DNA of 64,000 bases from Vicia villosa (lineage: Eukaryota; Streptophyta; Magnoliopsida; Fabales; Fabaceae), in contig NC_081184.1 of NCBI RefSeq assembly GCF_029867415.1, positions 80,388,364 to 80,452,363 on the forward strand, written 5' to 3'. The position numbers were made by a program, and so were the translations under genes. A model generated the notes under the pieces. The model had not been told where the DNA came from. It searched no databases and worked only from the letters and a program-made list of their open reading frames with translations. Shown here one piece after another: positions 1 to 12,040 of this stretch. Each line of letters begins with the position of its first letter. The stretch's first letter is position 1.

Positions 1-191
1 ATGCCCAAAATGAAAGGATGAGAATTTCTGATATATGGATTAGATTTGAAATGATCATTTTCTTTTATATGAAGTTCTAATTGTGGATTAGTTAGATATT
101 CTGATTCTGTTATTACTAACGTTTCATATGTCTAAGTTGATTCAAAATCTCTTTTCAAGCAAAACAGCTGTCACCAGCTATTCCAAAAGAT

Positions 192-387
192 GAACACGTG
201 TTCACTCTAATTGGACAAGCATGCGTGCACTTGATGAGACGCCGCCCTAGGTAACTGTGCAAATCATTTCAAATATCACGTTTTACCCTAACGTCACTCA
301 TCATTAAATGCTAACTGATTCAATCTCTGTAATCTTGTTCATTCAAAATCATATTGCATTACATTTTAAATCCGTTCCTATATAAAC
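192..387 (+). promoter_or_regulatory. Candidate internal promoter upstream of env-like ORF (copy 1)
   Basis: GAACACGTGTTC (192-203) is a perfect palindrome containing the G-box core CACGTG. GCCGCC follows at 241-246 and CTATATAAAC at 378-387. A pyrimidine-rich leader then runs to the ATG at 506, 128 bp after the TATA-like box. The same order and spacing recur in the other two Sirevirus copies. That it acts as a promoter is inference; a conserved packaging or RNA-structure element is the alternative. Confidence 0.45.
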
Positions 388-505
388 TCATCACCATAAC
401 ATTTCATCTCTTTCCATTCTCTCTCTTTGTTCGTTGTCTATAATTGTTCATCTCTCTCGTTTTGCTTAAACCCTAGTTACTAAACCTTAATCTCAGTGTG
501 TATCC

Positions 506-685
506 ATGGCTTCATCTTCGAATGTTCAACGCAAGGCATCATCGTCAAACTCACTCTCACATAAAGAACTCAGAAACGCGTCTCAAATCGAAAGGGAATT
601 CAAAACCCTAGATCGCGACATTGGCACAATCAAGAACAAATCGAAACACGCTTGCTCAATTGGAATAGAGATATATGAAGATTGA
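506..685 (+). pseudogene. Possible env-like ORF start, truncated
   Basis: An ATG at the position expected for the Sirevirus env-like gene opens a 59-codon frame ending in TGA (683-685). The N-terminus is serine-rich (MASSSN...), as in the other env-like proteins (MDAPSSS..., MYSSSSS...), but the rest (about residues 10-59, basic and polar) does not align with them by eye. Either this is a divergent or truncated env-like start, or another repeat joins here. No function is claimed. Confidence 0.25.
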
Positions 686-3029
686 ATACGAATTCTTGGT
701 CAGACGCAAGATTAAGCAGGGGATTGAGGGAACTTACCTGGATTGGAAGATACGCGTGTGATAACCAGAGATGAGGCTTGGCGAAATAAACGCGATTCTT
801 CAGGTAATTTCTTGATTGTTCTTCGGTTTACGTTTCTCTTCTTCTTGCCCTTCTTCTTCGAATTTTCAGAACTTTCGTAGTTGTTGTGCGTGTAATAGTG
901 ATTCGGAGAGATTATTGAGAGTTGAACCGAGTGAGGTTGAAAGATTGAGTCTGTGAAGATGATCCGAGAGATTGAGATGAATTCTGGTGATGGAGTTTAG
1001 CTCTAATTCATTGAAGTTCAATGAGAACCTTCAATGGAGTTTTAGGTGGTGAGCGTGTAGTGGCGAGGGCGTGTGAGAGAAGAGTAGGAAGAAGATGAAG
1101 GTGATTGAGAGTGATGAAGATCAATGGAGAATGGGAAAAATGGTGGATGGTGCGTGTGGTTAATGAAGCATGTGGAAGGGGAGAGAATGGGCGTGTAGAG
1201 GGTGATGAACGTGAAAGGTGAGTGTTATGGTGCGTGAAGAAGTGTAGGAATGAATGGTTCAGTTATATAGAGATGGAGGTTTGAGAATTCAGTTAGAGGT
1301 AAGTGGATGAGAGCCCTTGGATTAAGGTATTATGTTATATGATCTGAGGGTGAGGATTGAGAGGTGATGATTCTGTTTTGACAGTTATGGGGTTTGTTAT
1401 TTCTGTTTTGAGAGTTGAGGGATTCTGTTAGAAGAAGTTAGTGTTCAGTTAAGGGTGGTTTAGGTTGTTAGAAGAGTGAATGAAACAGTGATTGGCTTGA
1501 AACTGAAAGTTAGTTGAGGGTTAAGAAAAGTTAGTTACTTGTTTGGAATTCTGTTAGTTAGTTATGGTTTATATGAGAGTTAGTTGGGAGATTGTTTGAT
1601 TGGCTGCTGTTAGTTAGTAACTTCTGATTCAGTTAACTAGGTCCTTATATCTGTTAATTGCTATTTGAATGAAATTTCTGTTATATCCTCTTCCTGAACA
1701 GAGTTAGTGGCAAGTCACTGAAGCTGATTTTTTTGTTTGTTCTTCTGGTACAATAGGTGATCAAATCGGCTACGCTACATTGGTTTTGAATTTTGAAGAT
1801 AGACATTTGATATGGAACTGGTGTGGGTAGATTTATTGGATGATTGGCGAATTGGACTAAACTACCTATTGTGAAGCTTTTTCTTTTGTAGAAACTGTTA
1901 GTGAAAATTGGAAAGGTTAGAACTGTTTTAAAATGGTGGTTACAGGTTAGGGAATTGGTTAAGGGTTGTTAGTTATATATTGTTTTGACAGTTGCATAGA
2001 ATTGAAATTTGTTATGAGGTGAATGGTTGTATGTATGCTGAACCGAATGCGTATTGTATTGATGCAGGATTTGTTAGCTTGGAGTCACATGGATGGCTCA
2101 TGACTGTGTGTATTCTGAACTGGTATGGAATTATTCACTTGTCTCTTTTCTGAAATTGGATAATGTGAAAGGATTTTGTATGACCATTTCTGATTTTCGC
2201 ATGATGATGAGGATATATGTTGATTTTAAATAGAACGAATGCTGATGTAGATCCCGTATGATGCAGGTTGCAAAGGCTATTGGAAAACCTGTTAGAAACA
2301 ATGGGAGTATAGTGCAACAACTAGGTTAGGAATTTGAATTGTTTTTGCTTGTTGAATTATGCAGGGTTGGAATTGGCAGTAGGTTTTCTCTTATCTTTCC
2401 GTTTGGTGAAATGTAAGGGGTGGTTTGATTTCAAGTGTAGCATGGTTCGGTTTCATTCGATTTTTATGGAACTGTTTGGTTCGGTTAACTCCTCCTCTGC
2501 TGCGGTTTTGATTTTGCAGGGTGGTTTCGATATAGCTGCAGAATTTTGTGGATTGTGGAGGGCTGTATGTAAAAACTGATTGTGATTATGAAGTATTTTT
2601 GACACAGGTTATGAGTAGTTTTATCATGGTTTTAACAATGGTGTGTGTTCATGTGTGTATGTATTTGGTTTTGTATTTTGATGCAGGGGCTGATTTGTAT
2701 TGTTTTTTGGATTGGATTTTGAATGATGCAGGGATTTCTGAGACAGATTCAGAAGTAGCATGAGTGCCTCCTTTTGAATGTATGCTGGCTGAACTTGTAT
2801 TTTTACGAACCAAGACTTATTTCAAATGTGTTTTGGAGTGTATGTGAATGTATATGTATTTTCTGATAAGTTTTTTTTATTTGTGCATGTTTCTGGAACT
2901 GTATTGAAGAGGTCATATGGTATAAATGTGAGGCAGCCATGGATGTATGCTAGGAGACAGTTCGTATCAAGATCCTATTGTGTCCATCTTGAAACAAAGG
3001 ATATGAAGATTTTGAGAATATCTTAGAGT
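686..3029. other. Degraded repeat, no coding gene recognised
   Basis: No frame longer than about 80 codons and no recognised domain. On the plus strand the stretch is rich in GTTAGTTAG and GAGAGTTG runs. From about 2060 to 2735 it contains seven AG-ending, acceptor-like sites, mostly TGCAGG preceded by T-rich sequence (near 2067, 2265, 2363, 2518, 2607, 2685 and 2730). At 762-860 a CTTCAG/GTAATT junction and a pyrimidine-rich ...TTTCAG look like a small intron. The minus strand has a TATA-like box and CT-rich leader (see 1263). It is probably LTR or leader of an unidentified retroelement, or a pseudogenised gene fragment. Confidence 0.3.
1263..1270 (-). promoter_or_regulatory. TATA-like box, minus strand
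   Basis: On the minus strand, CTCTATATAACTG is followed by a C/T-rich, purine-poor tract down to about 1060, typical of a plant transcription start and leader. Combined with the minus-strand LTR-like start at 3978 it may be the promoter of a degraded minus-oriented LTR. Confidence 0.3.
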
Positions 3030-3978
3030 TATGGATCATGAGATTAAAGGGGCTCCACGTGTGGAAAGTATAGAGCAAGTCAGAGTCTTGGTCCAATGGG
3101 TCAATGGCCAACAGTTGACCGAAAGTCAACTGTTGATCAAAAAGTCAACTTTTGGTTTTTTCTTTTTTATGTATTACCAATTCCGATTTTTGTAATGTAT
3201 ACCATTTCCTTTGGACATTTGAATGGTTTTGTAGACTTGAAGGATGGTTGATGAATGATGTAGAACACTTGGACTTGTAGTATTAACTTTAGGATGAATG
3301 AGATTGACTTTTGAATTTGAATTTTGAGCTCTTAGAGGGATCTTTGATGTTTTAATGAAAATTGAGATCATGAATATAACCTTGAATGCAATTTAGATAA
3401 CTTTCAATTATGCCTTATCCTTGTGACTTGAATTTCTAGGAACTAATCATGAATGAATCTCGCACGTGAAAACCCTCACTTTGTGTTCAAATCCAAACGA
3501 TCTTTCTCTTGAAGCAGTCCCAACAAATGAATGGTAAAGACAATCTTAATCCTTCACATTAAACATCTTAAAGCAAGCTTTAACCAAGATAACACCATAA
3601 GAACGATATCTTTAAATTTCTTGGGAAGCATAGAGCAAGTAACGAGAAACCCTTAAATGACCTTGGTTAGGAAAATAAATCCTAATCCTTAGCCTCAGTG
3701 GATTTGGGTGAAGCATAACCCTTGTAATTGGAGGAGAAAGAACCCATAACGCCCATACTTCCAACTTAAATTCCATAGTCCAATACTTGAAGAATAGTTA
3801 GATGAATCGAGCTTGGATGAAGTAGAAGCCCCTAATTTCAAAGACCTTTGTTCCCAAGTCAAATTTATTGATTAATAATATATGATGTGTTAGATGACCT
3901 AATGGAAGGTATGCAGATGAAATGCAAAGCCTGAGCCAGTTAGAAATTAAAGGGTAGGACAAATTTGGGGTATGATAG
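3030..3978 (-). repeat. Tat/Ogre-type LTR start, minus strand, degraded
   Basis: Read on the minus strand from 3978, the sequence begins TATCATACCCCAAATTTG, one base from the TGTCATACCCCAAAATTT start shared by the other Ogre-like LTRs here. Further in (about 3110-3150) it has alternating GTCAAC/GTTGAC motifs, also seen near the start of those LTRs. No PBS of the TGGCGACTCT type was found to its left, so the 3' end of the LTR is unknown. It may be a solo or truncated LTR reaching into 686-3029. Confidence 0.4.
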
Positions 3979-4298
3979 GAAAAAATTAAATTGAATCGAT
4001 CTTTGTTTTCTGAAAGAAATCACAAAGATTCTTTTTTAAAAAACCAAAACAAATATGCATTTGTCCTATACATTCCTTGATTTCTTGCGCCTGTAATGAG
4101 TATTTGAATATTCCAAATTCTCATATTTTTCAATCAAATCTTTCAAGGATAAAAAACCAATCTAAACTGTCAAGATGTTCTGGTGTAGGATGTCACAACA
4201 TCTCACAGAACATCTATCAAAACACATAACAGCTAAACATGCTACGACAGTTGGTCAAGATGTTTCAACATCTTGCTAAACATCAATTAAGAACCATG
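3979..4298. other. Unassigned intergenic/repeat DNA
   Basis: AT-rich, no open frame. Several ACATCT/AGATGTT motifs in both orientations cluster at 4165-4290 (for example AACATCTCACAGAACATC). I do not recognise the family. It is the immediate left flank of the Ogre-like LTR at 4299, whose flanking 5-mer is CCATG. Confidence 0.3.
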
Positions 4299-7200
4299 TG
4301 TCATACCCCAAAATTTTCCCTCCATATTTCAATGTTCAAGCTTAACCGATCATCCATAGCTCAAGACATCTCAAGGATTGATTATGCAAATCTTCTCCGA
4401 ATCCATGAGTCTCAAACTAGGGTTTTAGATTTCTTTAGGGAAATGGATGTATCAAGGACTCAAATGAGTTTCATATGGTCTATTATTATTGAAATTACCT
4501 CCATGACAAGTTTCAAGTTTTAGTTCATAAGTTTGCTCAGTCAAATGTTCAAATAGTCAACAGTCGATTAGTTTGACTTAAAAGTCAATTATGGTCAACA
4601 TACAGTCAAAACTTATGATTATTGGTCAACATAAATATTTTTAAGTTACATCCATCATTTGATCAAGGGTTGATCATGATTCATCAAGTAAAGTTCATAA
4701 ATCAACAAAAGTGAGTTTCTAAATTAGGGTTTTTGAACTAAAAGTCAACTGAACTTTGACCAGCCATAACTTTCACATGGTTCATTATAAATTTTCCAAC
4801 CAAAGCTCATTTTGAAGGAAATTCAATTCTCTACAATTTTGTCTCTCAAAGAGCAAGGCCAAAAATGCTTCATTTGGGGGATATGAGCCAAAACATTACA
4901 TGTCACTTTGGAAGTCAACCAAAAGCAGTTTTTGTCAAAGCCAATATCATCAATATGAAATCTCCAAATACCAAAAAGGTTCCAAAGGGACTTATAGAAG
5001 ACATCTTGGGCTTTCCAAAAATACCTAGAACACCTTTATATGTTAAATATTGAATGAGTTATAACTTGTTGAAGTTGGCAAATTTTTGAAGAAACACATG
5101 AAGCAAATAAGGGCTAACATGAATTATCTTGCAAAAGGGTCCAATATTTTATGATACAATCTTGTTCCTCAAGTCATCAAAGAGATCAAATCCCAAGGCC
5201 ACAAATTTTTGATGATTATTTGATCTTATATTGAATTTTATTCATTTAAAATATAATATAAATCAAATATTTAAGATAGTGAGCAAAGATTTAATTTGAG
5301 AGAGAATTCCAATCAGATTATCAATTAGGCAATATATTTGATAGAATTTTGTGCTCCTCAAGTTTGCAAAGATTGAGATCATATTTGGACAAATTTAGAA
5401 GGCTTTGAAGCCATATTCCAATCAATTTCCCAGTCATGGATTCAAAGAGATTCAGTCCAAAATTGTTACCCTAATTCATTCCTCTATAAGTACACAATTG
5501 ATTCAGATGCTCAAGAGACGAATTTCTGGCCTCCAAGAACCCTAACCATTCTTTAAAAAACTAAAAGAAAGTCAAAGTGGTTTTTTAAGTTAGGGCTTGA
5601 TTCAAGGCGTTTTGAGGATCCAAATACGTTCTTGAGACATCATTGAAGGAGTTCCAATCAGTCCTCAAGGCTGAAGCACTCAGAATCGCACACAGTTTGT
5701 CACAGTTTGTCACTTTCTATTTAGAATCGATTCGTATAATTTATGCATCATACATGTGTTTTGATTGCATATTTGTGTTTCTAATCACATTTGCAAGCTT
5801 TCTGGATAGTTTGGTGGAGTTTGAATGAAGGTACACGAATCCACCATTGTTAGGTTTTAAAGCTTCAATTTAGAGTTTTACGATTTAGCCAAAATTGGTT
5901 GTTTGTGATTTGCAGGTGTTGTAGCTATGAACAAATCCATAGGTAAAGGGCTAGAGGCAAAGGAGACCGGCGCAAGGTAGGAGACGACGTTGTGGCGCTT
6001 CGTGATTGGCCCGATTCAAAAACGTTAGCGCGTGTGTTTCCTTAATGATCAGGTGCTTCTCGCTTACGGATGTACGACGCACCCTTGTTCTCCAGTCGTC
6101 TGATCATCCACTCACTAGATCCAACGTTCCTGGATACGCAGGTGCACCGAGGTCCATCAGAAGCGTGCCACATAGGATCACGCGCCAGGTTTTCCAAATT
6201 TTTTTATTTTTATTTATATAAACCTTTTTCTTTTTGTTTTCTTTTTTTACTACACATATTTTTTTATTTAGGTTTTAACTTAGATTTAATTTAGGTTTTT
6301 ATTTTATAATTTTAATTTAGGTTTTTATTTAATAATTTAAATTAGGTTAATTAATTTAATAATAATCAATTAATTTTAGGTTAAATAATTAGGTTTATAA
6401 TTTTAATTAGGTTAATTAATTTAATAATTTAGTAATTAAATATTTAGGTTTAATTTATTCAGGATTAGGTTTTTCACTGACTTAATTAATTAGATTTCTA
6501 ATCAATAATTAATTAATTTTAGGTGTACAATTAGGTTTAGCCTTAACTTCAAAAACCATATAAAATCCTAGAAACCCTAAGGCGTGTGTTAGGTAGGTGT
6601 TGCCCATTAACTGTTTTTAGGTTTTTACCCACTAGGGTTTTTTACTAAACTTAATTAATTAGGTTTCTAACCAATAATTAATTGTGTTTATTTATGATTT
6701 GCAATATAGGTTTTTTCTTTAACCCTTTTATTTTTATTTTCTATTCTCTCCTCCTTCATATTTACTTCTCGATTCCTTGAGTTTATCCTGTCTTATTTTT
6801 GTATCTGTTCAGAGGTTGTAATAATAATTCGAATTATTTTTTGCGCAATTTCTATTATGTAACTGCCCCAAAGCCTTGTAATAGTTGTAGGTTTATTTTC
6901 TGCTGATATAACTTTTAGAAGTTAATAGGATTGTATGGCAAGACTAAAATCAACCTAGAATAACCCTAATTTTCAAGATTAAATTAATCAATCAATTTTT
7001 GCTCACACACTCACCTTTAAGGTAATATCTCTTATGCTGCCTTTCGATTAAATAGTCAAGTCCCTCGAAAGTAGGGATACCTCAGCCTGTTGCCTTCGAT
7101 TCAAAAATCATCATAAACATCATAGTCCCTTCGAGTTGCCTACGATATAAATGATCTTGTCCCTCGATAACTGTTGATAGTCCCTTCGATTGCTAAGGTA

Positions 7201-7784
7201 TCCTTACTTGTTTCCTGTATGACTATTCTCATCCAATGCATAAAATTCCTACCCTCTTTATGGTATGGAAAGCCCTATGACCATGCGATGACCCTCGATG
7301 TCCCGAATACATCCAATGAAAGGACTTCCCACTAACTAATGGTGTGGATAGTCTCTTTCCTTAACGAAAGACTTAAAGAACAAGAAATACATTAAACTTA
7401 GGGTAGGTAGCTCTTAATTGCTTGCTCACAAGCAATTCAAACAAAATGATTTTCACACCTCCTTTTCAAAACTATTTTTAAAGACTATACTTGTATACAT
7501 CCGTACAAAGATCATTACAAAGTTAAAGCTCTTTTCAAAATGTGTTTTTTAAATACACATCGGGCTTTCAAACAATTTAAAACAAATCAAAGTGAGATAA
7601 GCAATTAAGAGCCCATGGATACAAAGGGTGCTTACACCTTCCCTTTGTATAACCTACCCCTGAAATCAAAAAATTTCAAAGGTCTTTCCTGTTCATTTTG
7701 CCTTTCCTAAGTGGATAAAATAAAAGTCGGTGGCAACTCTTGCTATCCGCACATTTTAAAAGTCAGTTCTCCCACCGTATTACA
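4299..7784 (+). repeat. 5' LTR of Ogre-like element A
   Basis: Starts TGTCATACCCCAAAATTTTC and ends ...GTATTACA, followed after GAAC by the PBS. Length is 3,486 bp. U3 contains repeated GTCAAC/GTTGAC motifs and a segment (about 4740-4960) also present in both minus-strand LTRs (41800-42220 and 62040-62390). A very AT-rich block of TTAGGTTTAATTAA-type repeats occupies 6190-6540. U5 (7600-7670) carries the sequence encoding nothing obvious but shared by all Ogre-like LTRs here, such as AACCTACCCC. Its U3 does not match LTR 11983-14847, so the two are different subfamilies. Confidence 0.75.
5484..5492 (+). promoter_or_regulatory. TATA-like box of LTR A
   Basis: CTATAAGTA within CCTCTATAAGTACACAATTG lies about 1.19 kb into the LTR. 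A transcription start around 5515 would be expected. Position and motif suit an LTR promoter; nothing else supports it. Confidence 0.4.
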
Positions 7785-7788
7785 GAAC

Positions 7789-7806
7789 TGGCGACTCTAC
7801 CGGGGA
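7789..7806 (+). other. Primer-binding site, element A
   Basis: TGGCGACTCTACCGGGGA lies four bases after the LTR end. Ogre elements are known to use a PBS of this kind, reported as complementary to tRNA-Arg. The same motif follows the LTRs ending at 14847, 38936 and 59070. Confidence 0.7.
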
Positions 7807-8937
7807 ATATTTAAATGAGGGGTTACCTTAGAGCTTAGTTCACTTTAATACTAATTTGTTTGTTTTGATTGTTTTACCTTTCAAGATTGTTTTAGGCATT
7901 TGAATGGAAGATGAATCCTATACGCGGATTCGAGTGCACCTTAAGATAGGAAGTGGCATAGTCATGGTGACCTCCCTCGTGCATGCCTGGGATCGGTCAA
8001 TATGAGAGTTCACGCTTAAGTTAGGCCTCTATGGTTATGTGCGTACTTCTCTTGCATGAGAGAGGTTTATGTATATACCTTGGGTGAGTCGGAGCTTAAG
8101 GGCCTTGAGTTACCCTTTAACCCATCTTGGATTTTAGGAACGTAGTGGGAGGATTACTCTTGATGCATGTTGAGTTATAGTCGTGACCCGATACTACAAC
8201 TCAGATAGGTTCTCACGTAAGGTATCATTGCATGGTATGAATGTATCATGTTCAAGGGTACCTTTAGAGGGGCTGACAATTCTGAGTAACTTTTTAGAAC
8301 CTAGTTACTAATTTCATCTTTATCTTTAGAAGTACCTTTGGGAAGGGTAGTCACCTGATCAGACTTCATGCAAGCCTTTAAACCTAAGGATATTTGTGTG
8401 ACTTGATTGTTATCTAACCACTTGATTTCTTCTCATGTTTTGTTTGTAGGACTTACTTGTCCATACTACCTTATGCTTTTTGCCTAACGCATAACATTTG
8501 CATAACATCATGTCATCATAACATAGCATGTTAACTAACCCTTCCAAGGATCTTAGGAATTTAGGGCGCACAATTTCAGGTGCCATTATCAAGGACTGAA
8601 TTCCTATCAAGAGGAAAGAGGATTTGTTTTCCTCTAGCCAGATGTCTTCCAGTTCAGAAGTACGGTACCTATCAAGGGGCAAGAGGAATTATTTTCCCCT
8701 AGCCATATGCCCTCAAATTCAGAGGCTATGACCCACTTGACATGGTGAGCTTGATTATTATAGAAGGACGTCCAAAAATGAAAGCTAAAGTCTTCAACAA
8801 AGCTTCAACTACATTTCAATGTCGCAAACTAAATTTCTTAAGGATCCTTGAAAACATTGCATATGCATATCATAACATAGCATAACTTGTTTCCGCAACA
8901 GGTTTCTCATCTTCTCTCACTGTTTATTTCAGCAAAA
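7807..8937 (+). other. Leader of element A with a 65-bp direct repeat
   Basis: Untranslated leader, closely matching 14870-16083 in element B and, near its start, 58705-59047 on the minus strand. Two direct copies of a 65-bp unit start at 8605 and 8670 (TATCAAG...TTTTCCTCTAGCCA). Only fragmentary frames are present. Confidence 0.6.
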
Positions 8938-10312
8938 ATGGATCTCGAACAATCGGTCAAAGACCTTCAGGCTCAGAATGCCCAGTTCCAACCTTTGATT
9001 CTGAATTTATCCAAGGGGCAAGACGAGCTGAAAATCCTATTAACCAAGAAGGATAAGAAGCCTAGAAGACCTGTGGATGTTCTCAACATAGGGAAAGATT
9101 CAGAGGCCCAACTAGAAAACCAAAGACGTTGAGATCCCTGAGGACAATGACAATGAACAAGATGATGATGCTAGTATCAAAATTAATGTGAAAAGTAACC
9201 ATGATTTTGTTAAGTCCTTTGAGAAAGAAGAGGATTACTACTATGAGGATGAATATCCTGATGACAAATACAAGTTGCTGGAAGAACGCATTAAAGCTAT
9301 GGAGATTCAGAAAGTACCTAGCGTGGATTTTGAGGAAATGGGACTCATCTCAGGGGTTGTAATCCCTCCCAAATTCAAAACTCCAACCTTTGCTAAATAT
9401 GATGGTGTGTTTTATCCTAAGATGCATCTGAGATCCTATGTGAGGAAGTTTCAACCTCACACTACTGACAAGAAGCTCTGGATCCATTTCTTTCAAGAAA
9501 GTCTGAGAGGAATGCAACTGGAATGGTACTATCAACTAGAAGGTACCAACATTCATACCTGGGAAAATTTGGCAGCTTCTTTCTACAAGCAATACCAATA
9601 CAATGTTGATCTCGCACCAACCCGCATGCAACTACAAAGCCTGTCAATGGGACCGAAAGAAAGCTTCAAGGAGTACGCTTAGAAGTGGAAAGACTTGGCT
9701 GGCAGAGTTCAACCTCATTTGGCTGACAGAGAGTTGGTAGATATGTTTATGAGTACACTGACTGGTCCATTTTATAGTCATTTGCTGGGGAGTTCTTCAT
9801 TTGGTTTCACTGACCTAATATTGACTAGGGAACGTGTTGAAAGTGGTATCCGAAGTGGGAAGATTCAAGTGGTTACATCTTCTAATACCCAAAAAAAGGT
9901 GTACAATGGGAAGAATAAACCCAACATTGTTGGAGCAGTCTTGGTCTCTAATCAAGCGCCGATACAACAACAAGGCAGTCAGCGTAAGCAGGAGGTACCC
10001 CGAAGATAATTCACAAAGATCAATATGCCACTGGCTCAGGCATTACAGCATCTGTTGAAGGCAGAGTTGATTACTCTGAGGGACCCTCCTAAGAATCCTA
10101 ACACCTCTGCTCTTAGTTATAAACCCAATGTGAGGTGCGCGTACCATTCCAACAGTCCTGGACATGATACAAATAATTTTTGGCCGTTGAAGAACAAGAT
10201 CTAGGATATGATTGATGCTGGAGAAATTGAGTTTAACTCTCCTGCGACCCCTAACGTGATCACTTCTCCCATGCCTAATCACAATAAGATTGCTAATATT
10301 GTGGATGCCTAG
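8938..10312 (+). pseudogene. gag: Ogre-like gag (capsid core plus one C-terminal module), broken
   Basis: Starts MDLEQSVKDLQAQ, the same N-terminus as the two other Ogre-like gag remnants. After a frameshift near 9115 an acidic stretch (DNDNEQDDD) leads into the Ty3/gypsy gag core (about 9330-9880): TFAKYDG, LRSYVRKFQPHTTDKKLW, and SLRGMQLEWYYQL. The C-terminal module is FTKINMPLAQALQHLLK followed by a CAYHSNSPGHDT motif near 10136. Lesions seen: frameshift near 9115, in-frame stops at 9680-9682 and 10007-10009, and a third stop near 10201. The full protein would be about 455 residues with no protease. It is the only Ogre-like gag here that keeps the core. Confidence 0.75.
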
Positions 10313-11982
10313 AAGGATGGACTTTTGGATCATTATATTTACTTTCATTTGAAATTTCTGTTTTGTTTGTTTAAACATTTGACTTATGATAGACATTAAT
10401 TTTTTTAATAATCATCACTAATGCATTGCATATGTTTGTCTGGAATTATTTCTTCTCTTTTTGTTAAAAATTTGCTTTTACTTTGTTTTTTTGATATTCG
10501 ACTCCTGCTAAGCGGTATGCCTTTTGAGGGAGGATGACGAAACTGATACCGCAACCTCATACAGTATGCTTTTGAATAGACTGTGCTGACGATGTACATA
10601 CATTGTTTCAATTCCTAAGCAGTGGAGATAAAAGGATGTTAATCCCTCGTCAACCCCTTTAAGCCTAAGAAGTAGGAGTTTTCCTTCTCATACAAATTTA
10701 AACCTTTGAACATAACCAGGGGCAGGGTAGTTACTCAATTAACTCAGCCATATCACCTTGTTCTCACATAATCGTGGATGGTTCTTCGTAATCGTCAAGA
10801 CAGGCAGTCAGTCACTACCTTGCAAAAAAAAAAGGAAAAAACATAGTAAAGAAACAATAAAAACCCGCTAAGTCAAAACCTATGAAGGAGACTTAAGTGG
10901 AACTGGGGTATCGCGCTGACTGTAATCTCAAAATAAACAGTTCAGGAAAAAGTTAGGGATAACAAAACCAAAAAAAAGTGGTCACTATAAATCCTCAGTA
11001 AAAAATATTACAAAAGGGATGACCACCTGTCTAAATAAACTTCTGGTGCTTTAACTATCACCAAATGTCGGTGTAACGACTTCAAGCTCTACTAGGACTT
11101 AAACGTAAAGTTAACTGAGCATAGGACCGAAGAATATCACGGAGATTGGGTTGGGTACAAATATACTTCGAGCCAATATCCTTTGTTTCTTAAACCATGA
11201 ACTAGACCATGTTACAATCCTTAAAAGTCCTAATTGAAGCATGGTTAGTCCGAAAGCATATTGTTACCTAAAAGGTATCCTGACTCCTTAAGGTTTACCA
11301 TAAATGATGAGTTGATATCACGTTTTTACAAATGTCACGCTCTTAAACCTCTTGTTCTATTAAAGTGTTTTTCAAAACTTCAAGACAGACATATGCATCG
11401 CATCTCATGATTTTCATTATTAAAACAAGTTCTTCTACATACTTTCAAATGTTTAGCATTAGAAAGAATCTGCACAGGGTATGACTAATGACTAAGAGTT
11501 CTTCCGGCAGACAAAACCACTTCATAAGTAGTATCTCCTACACCTGACTCAATTGGTTAGAAGCCAATGTATATAAGGGGCATGACATGTTTTGTCCAAT
11601 TGATCCGGGGCAATCAGGTCAAGATTCGAATAATCTCTCCAAAGCATCGAACAATCAGGGGCATTCACTCAAATATGTCTGAAAATACTTCCCAATCAAT
11701 CAGGGGCAGTATTACTAAAGTGGATGATACTGGGGTAAGTCACCCATAGTATATATCTCAGAAGGTCCTCACGAGGCGAATATCTTCAAAAGTCCATACT
11801 GGCTGGGGCAAAGCTATGCAGAGACACTCTCTCAGGAAACCAGTTATTAAAATAAATGAGATAATGCTCGGGTCATCAATCCCCATAGAGTAATCCTCAA
11901 GAAGCTATATTCGAATAATCTCTTCCCAACAGAGACCTAATCCCCCAACGGTACTTACATCTCCAAGATCACCGATACTTTT
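10313..11982 (+). other. Non-coding internal region of element A
   Basis: No pol domain. The stretch parallels 16915-17971 plus 22198-22880 of element B and, inverted, 44130-46054 of the minus element. All three share GGAGGATGACGAAA near the start and GGGATGACC blocks later. It ends without a purine-rich tract at the next LTR, consistent with interruption by element B. Confidence 0.6.
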
Positions 11983-12040
11983 TGTCATACCCCAAAATTT
12001 GCCCTCATACATTTGCAAATGTCATTTTATTTCGAATAAG

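Larger units (their letters stand above)
1..685 (+). mobile_element. Sirevirus (Ty1/copia, SIRE/Maximus-type) 3' fragment
   Basis: The window opens inside a Sirevirus. Bases 2-13 read C-P-K-stop, matching the last pol codons of the second copy at 36184-36195. The next ~350 bp align with 36196-36540 and, inverted, with about 52250-52600: same GAACACGTGTTC palindrome, same GCCGCC block, same TATA-like box. This is the pol-env spacer. An ATG at 506 stands where the other copies begin their env-like ORF. Similarity to the other copies fades after about 480, so the right boundary is uncertain. LTRs and most of pol lie to the left, outside the window. Confidence 0.75.
4299..11982 (+). mobile_element. 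Ogre/Tat-like Ty3/gypsy element A, 5' portion, pol-less
   Basis: Composed of an LTR (4299-7784), a PBS, a leader, a broken gag (8938-10312) and non-coding DNA. It stops abruptly at 11982 where a different Ogre-like LTR begins. At that point the internal sequence is still homologous to 22740-22880 of element B, which continues for more than 1 kb before its own 3' end, so A is interrupted rather than finished. No RT, RNase H or integrase motif is present in the visible part. Its 3' half would lie beyond the window. Confidence 0.7.

Noticed and set aside
2334..3026. Overlapping plus-strand frames of 66-81 codons that might be small genes
   Set aside because: TTG/GTT-rich low-complexity translation, no domain, no consistent start context; they coincide with T-rich acceptor-like tracts.
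4865..5053. Conserved short frame (MLHLGDMSQNIT...) present also at 41819-42067 minus and near 62200
   Set aside because: It lies in U3 of Ogre-like LTRs and the frame is not kept in all copies; conservation is explained by LTR homology.
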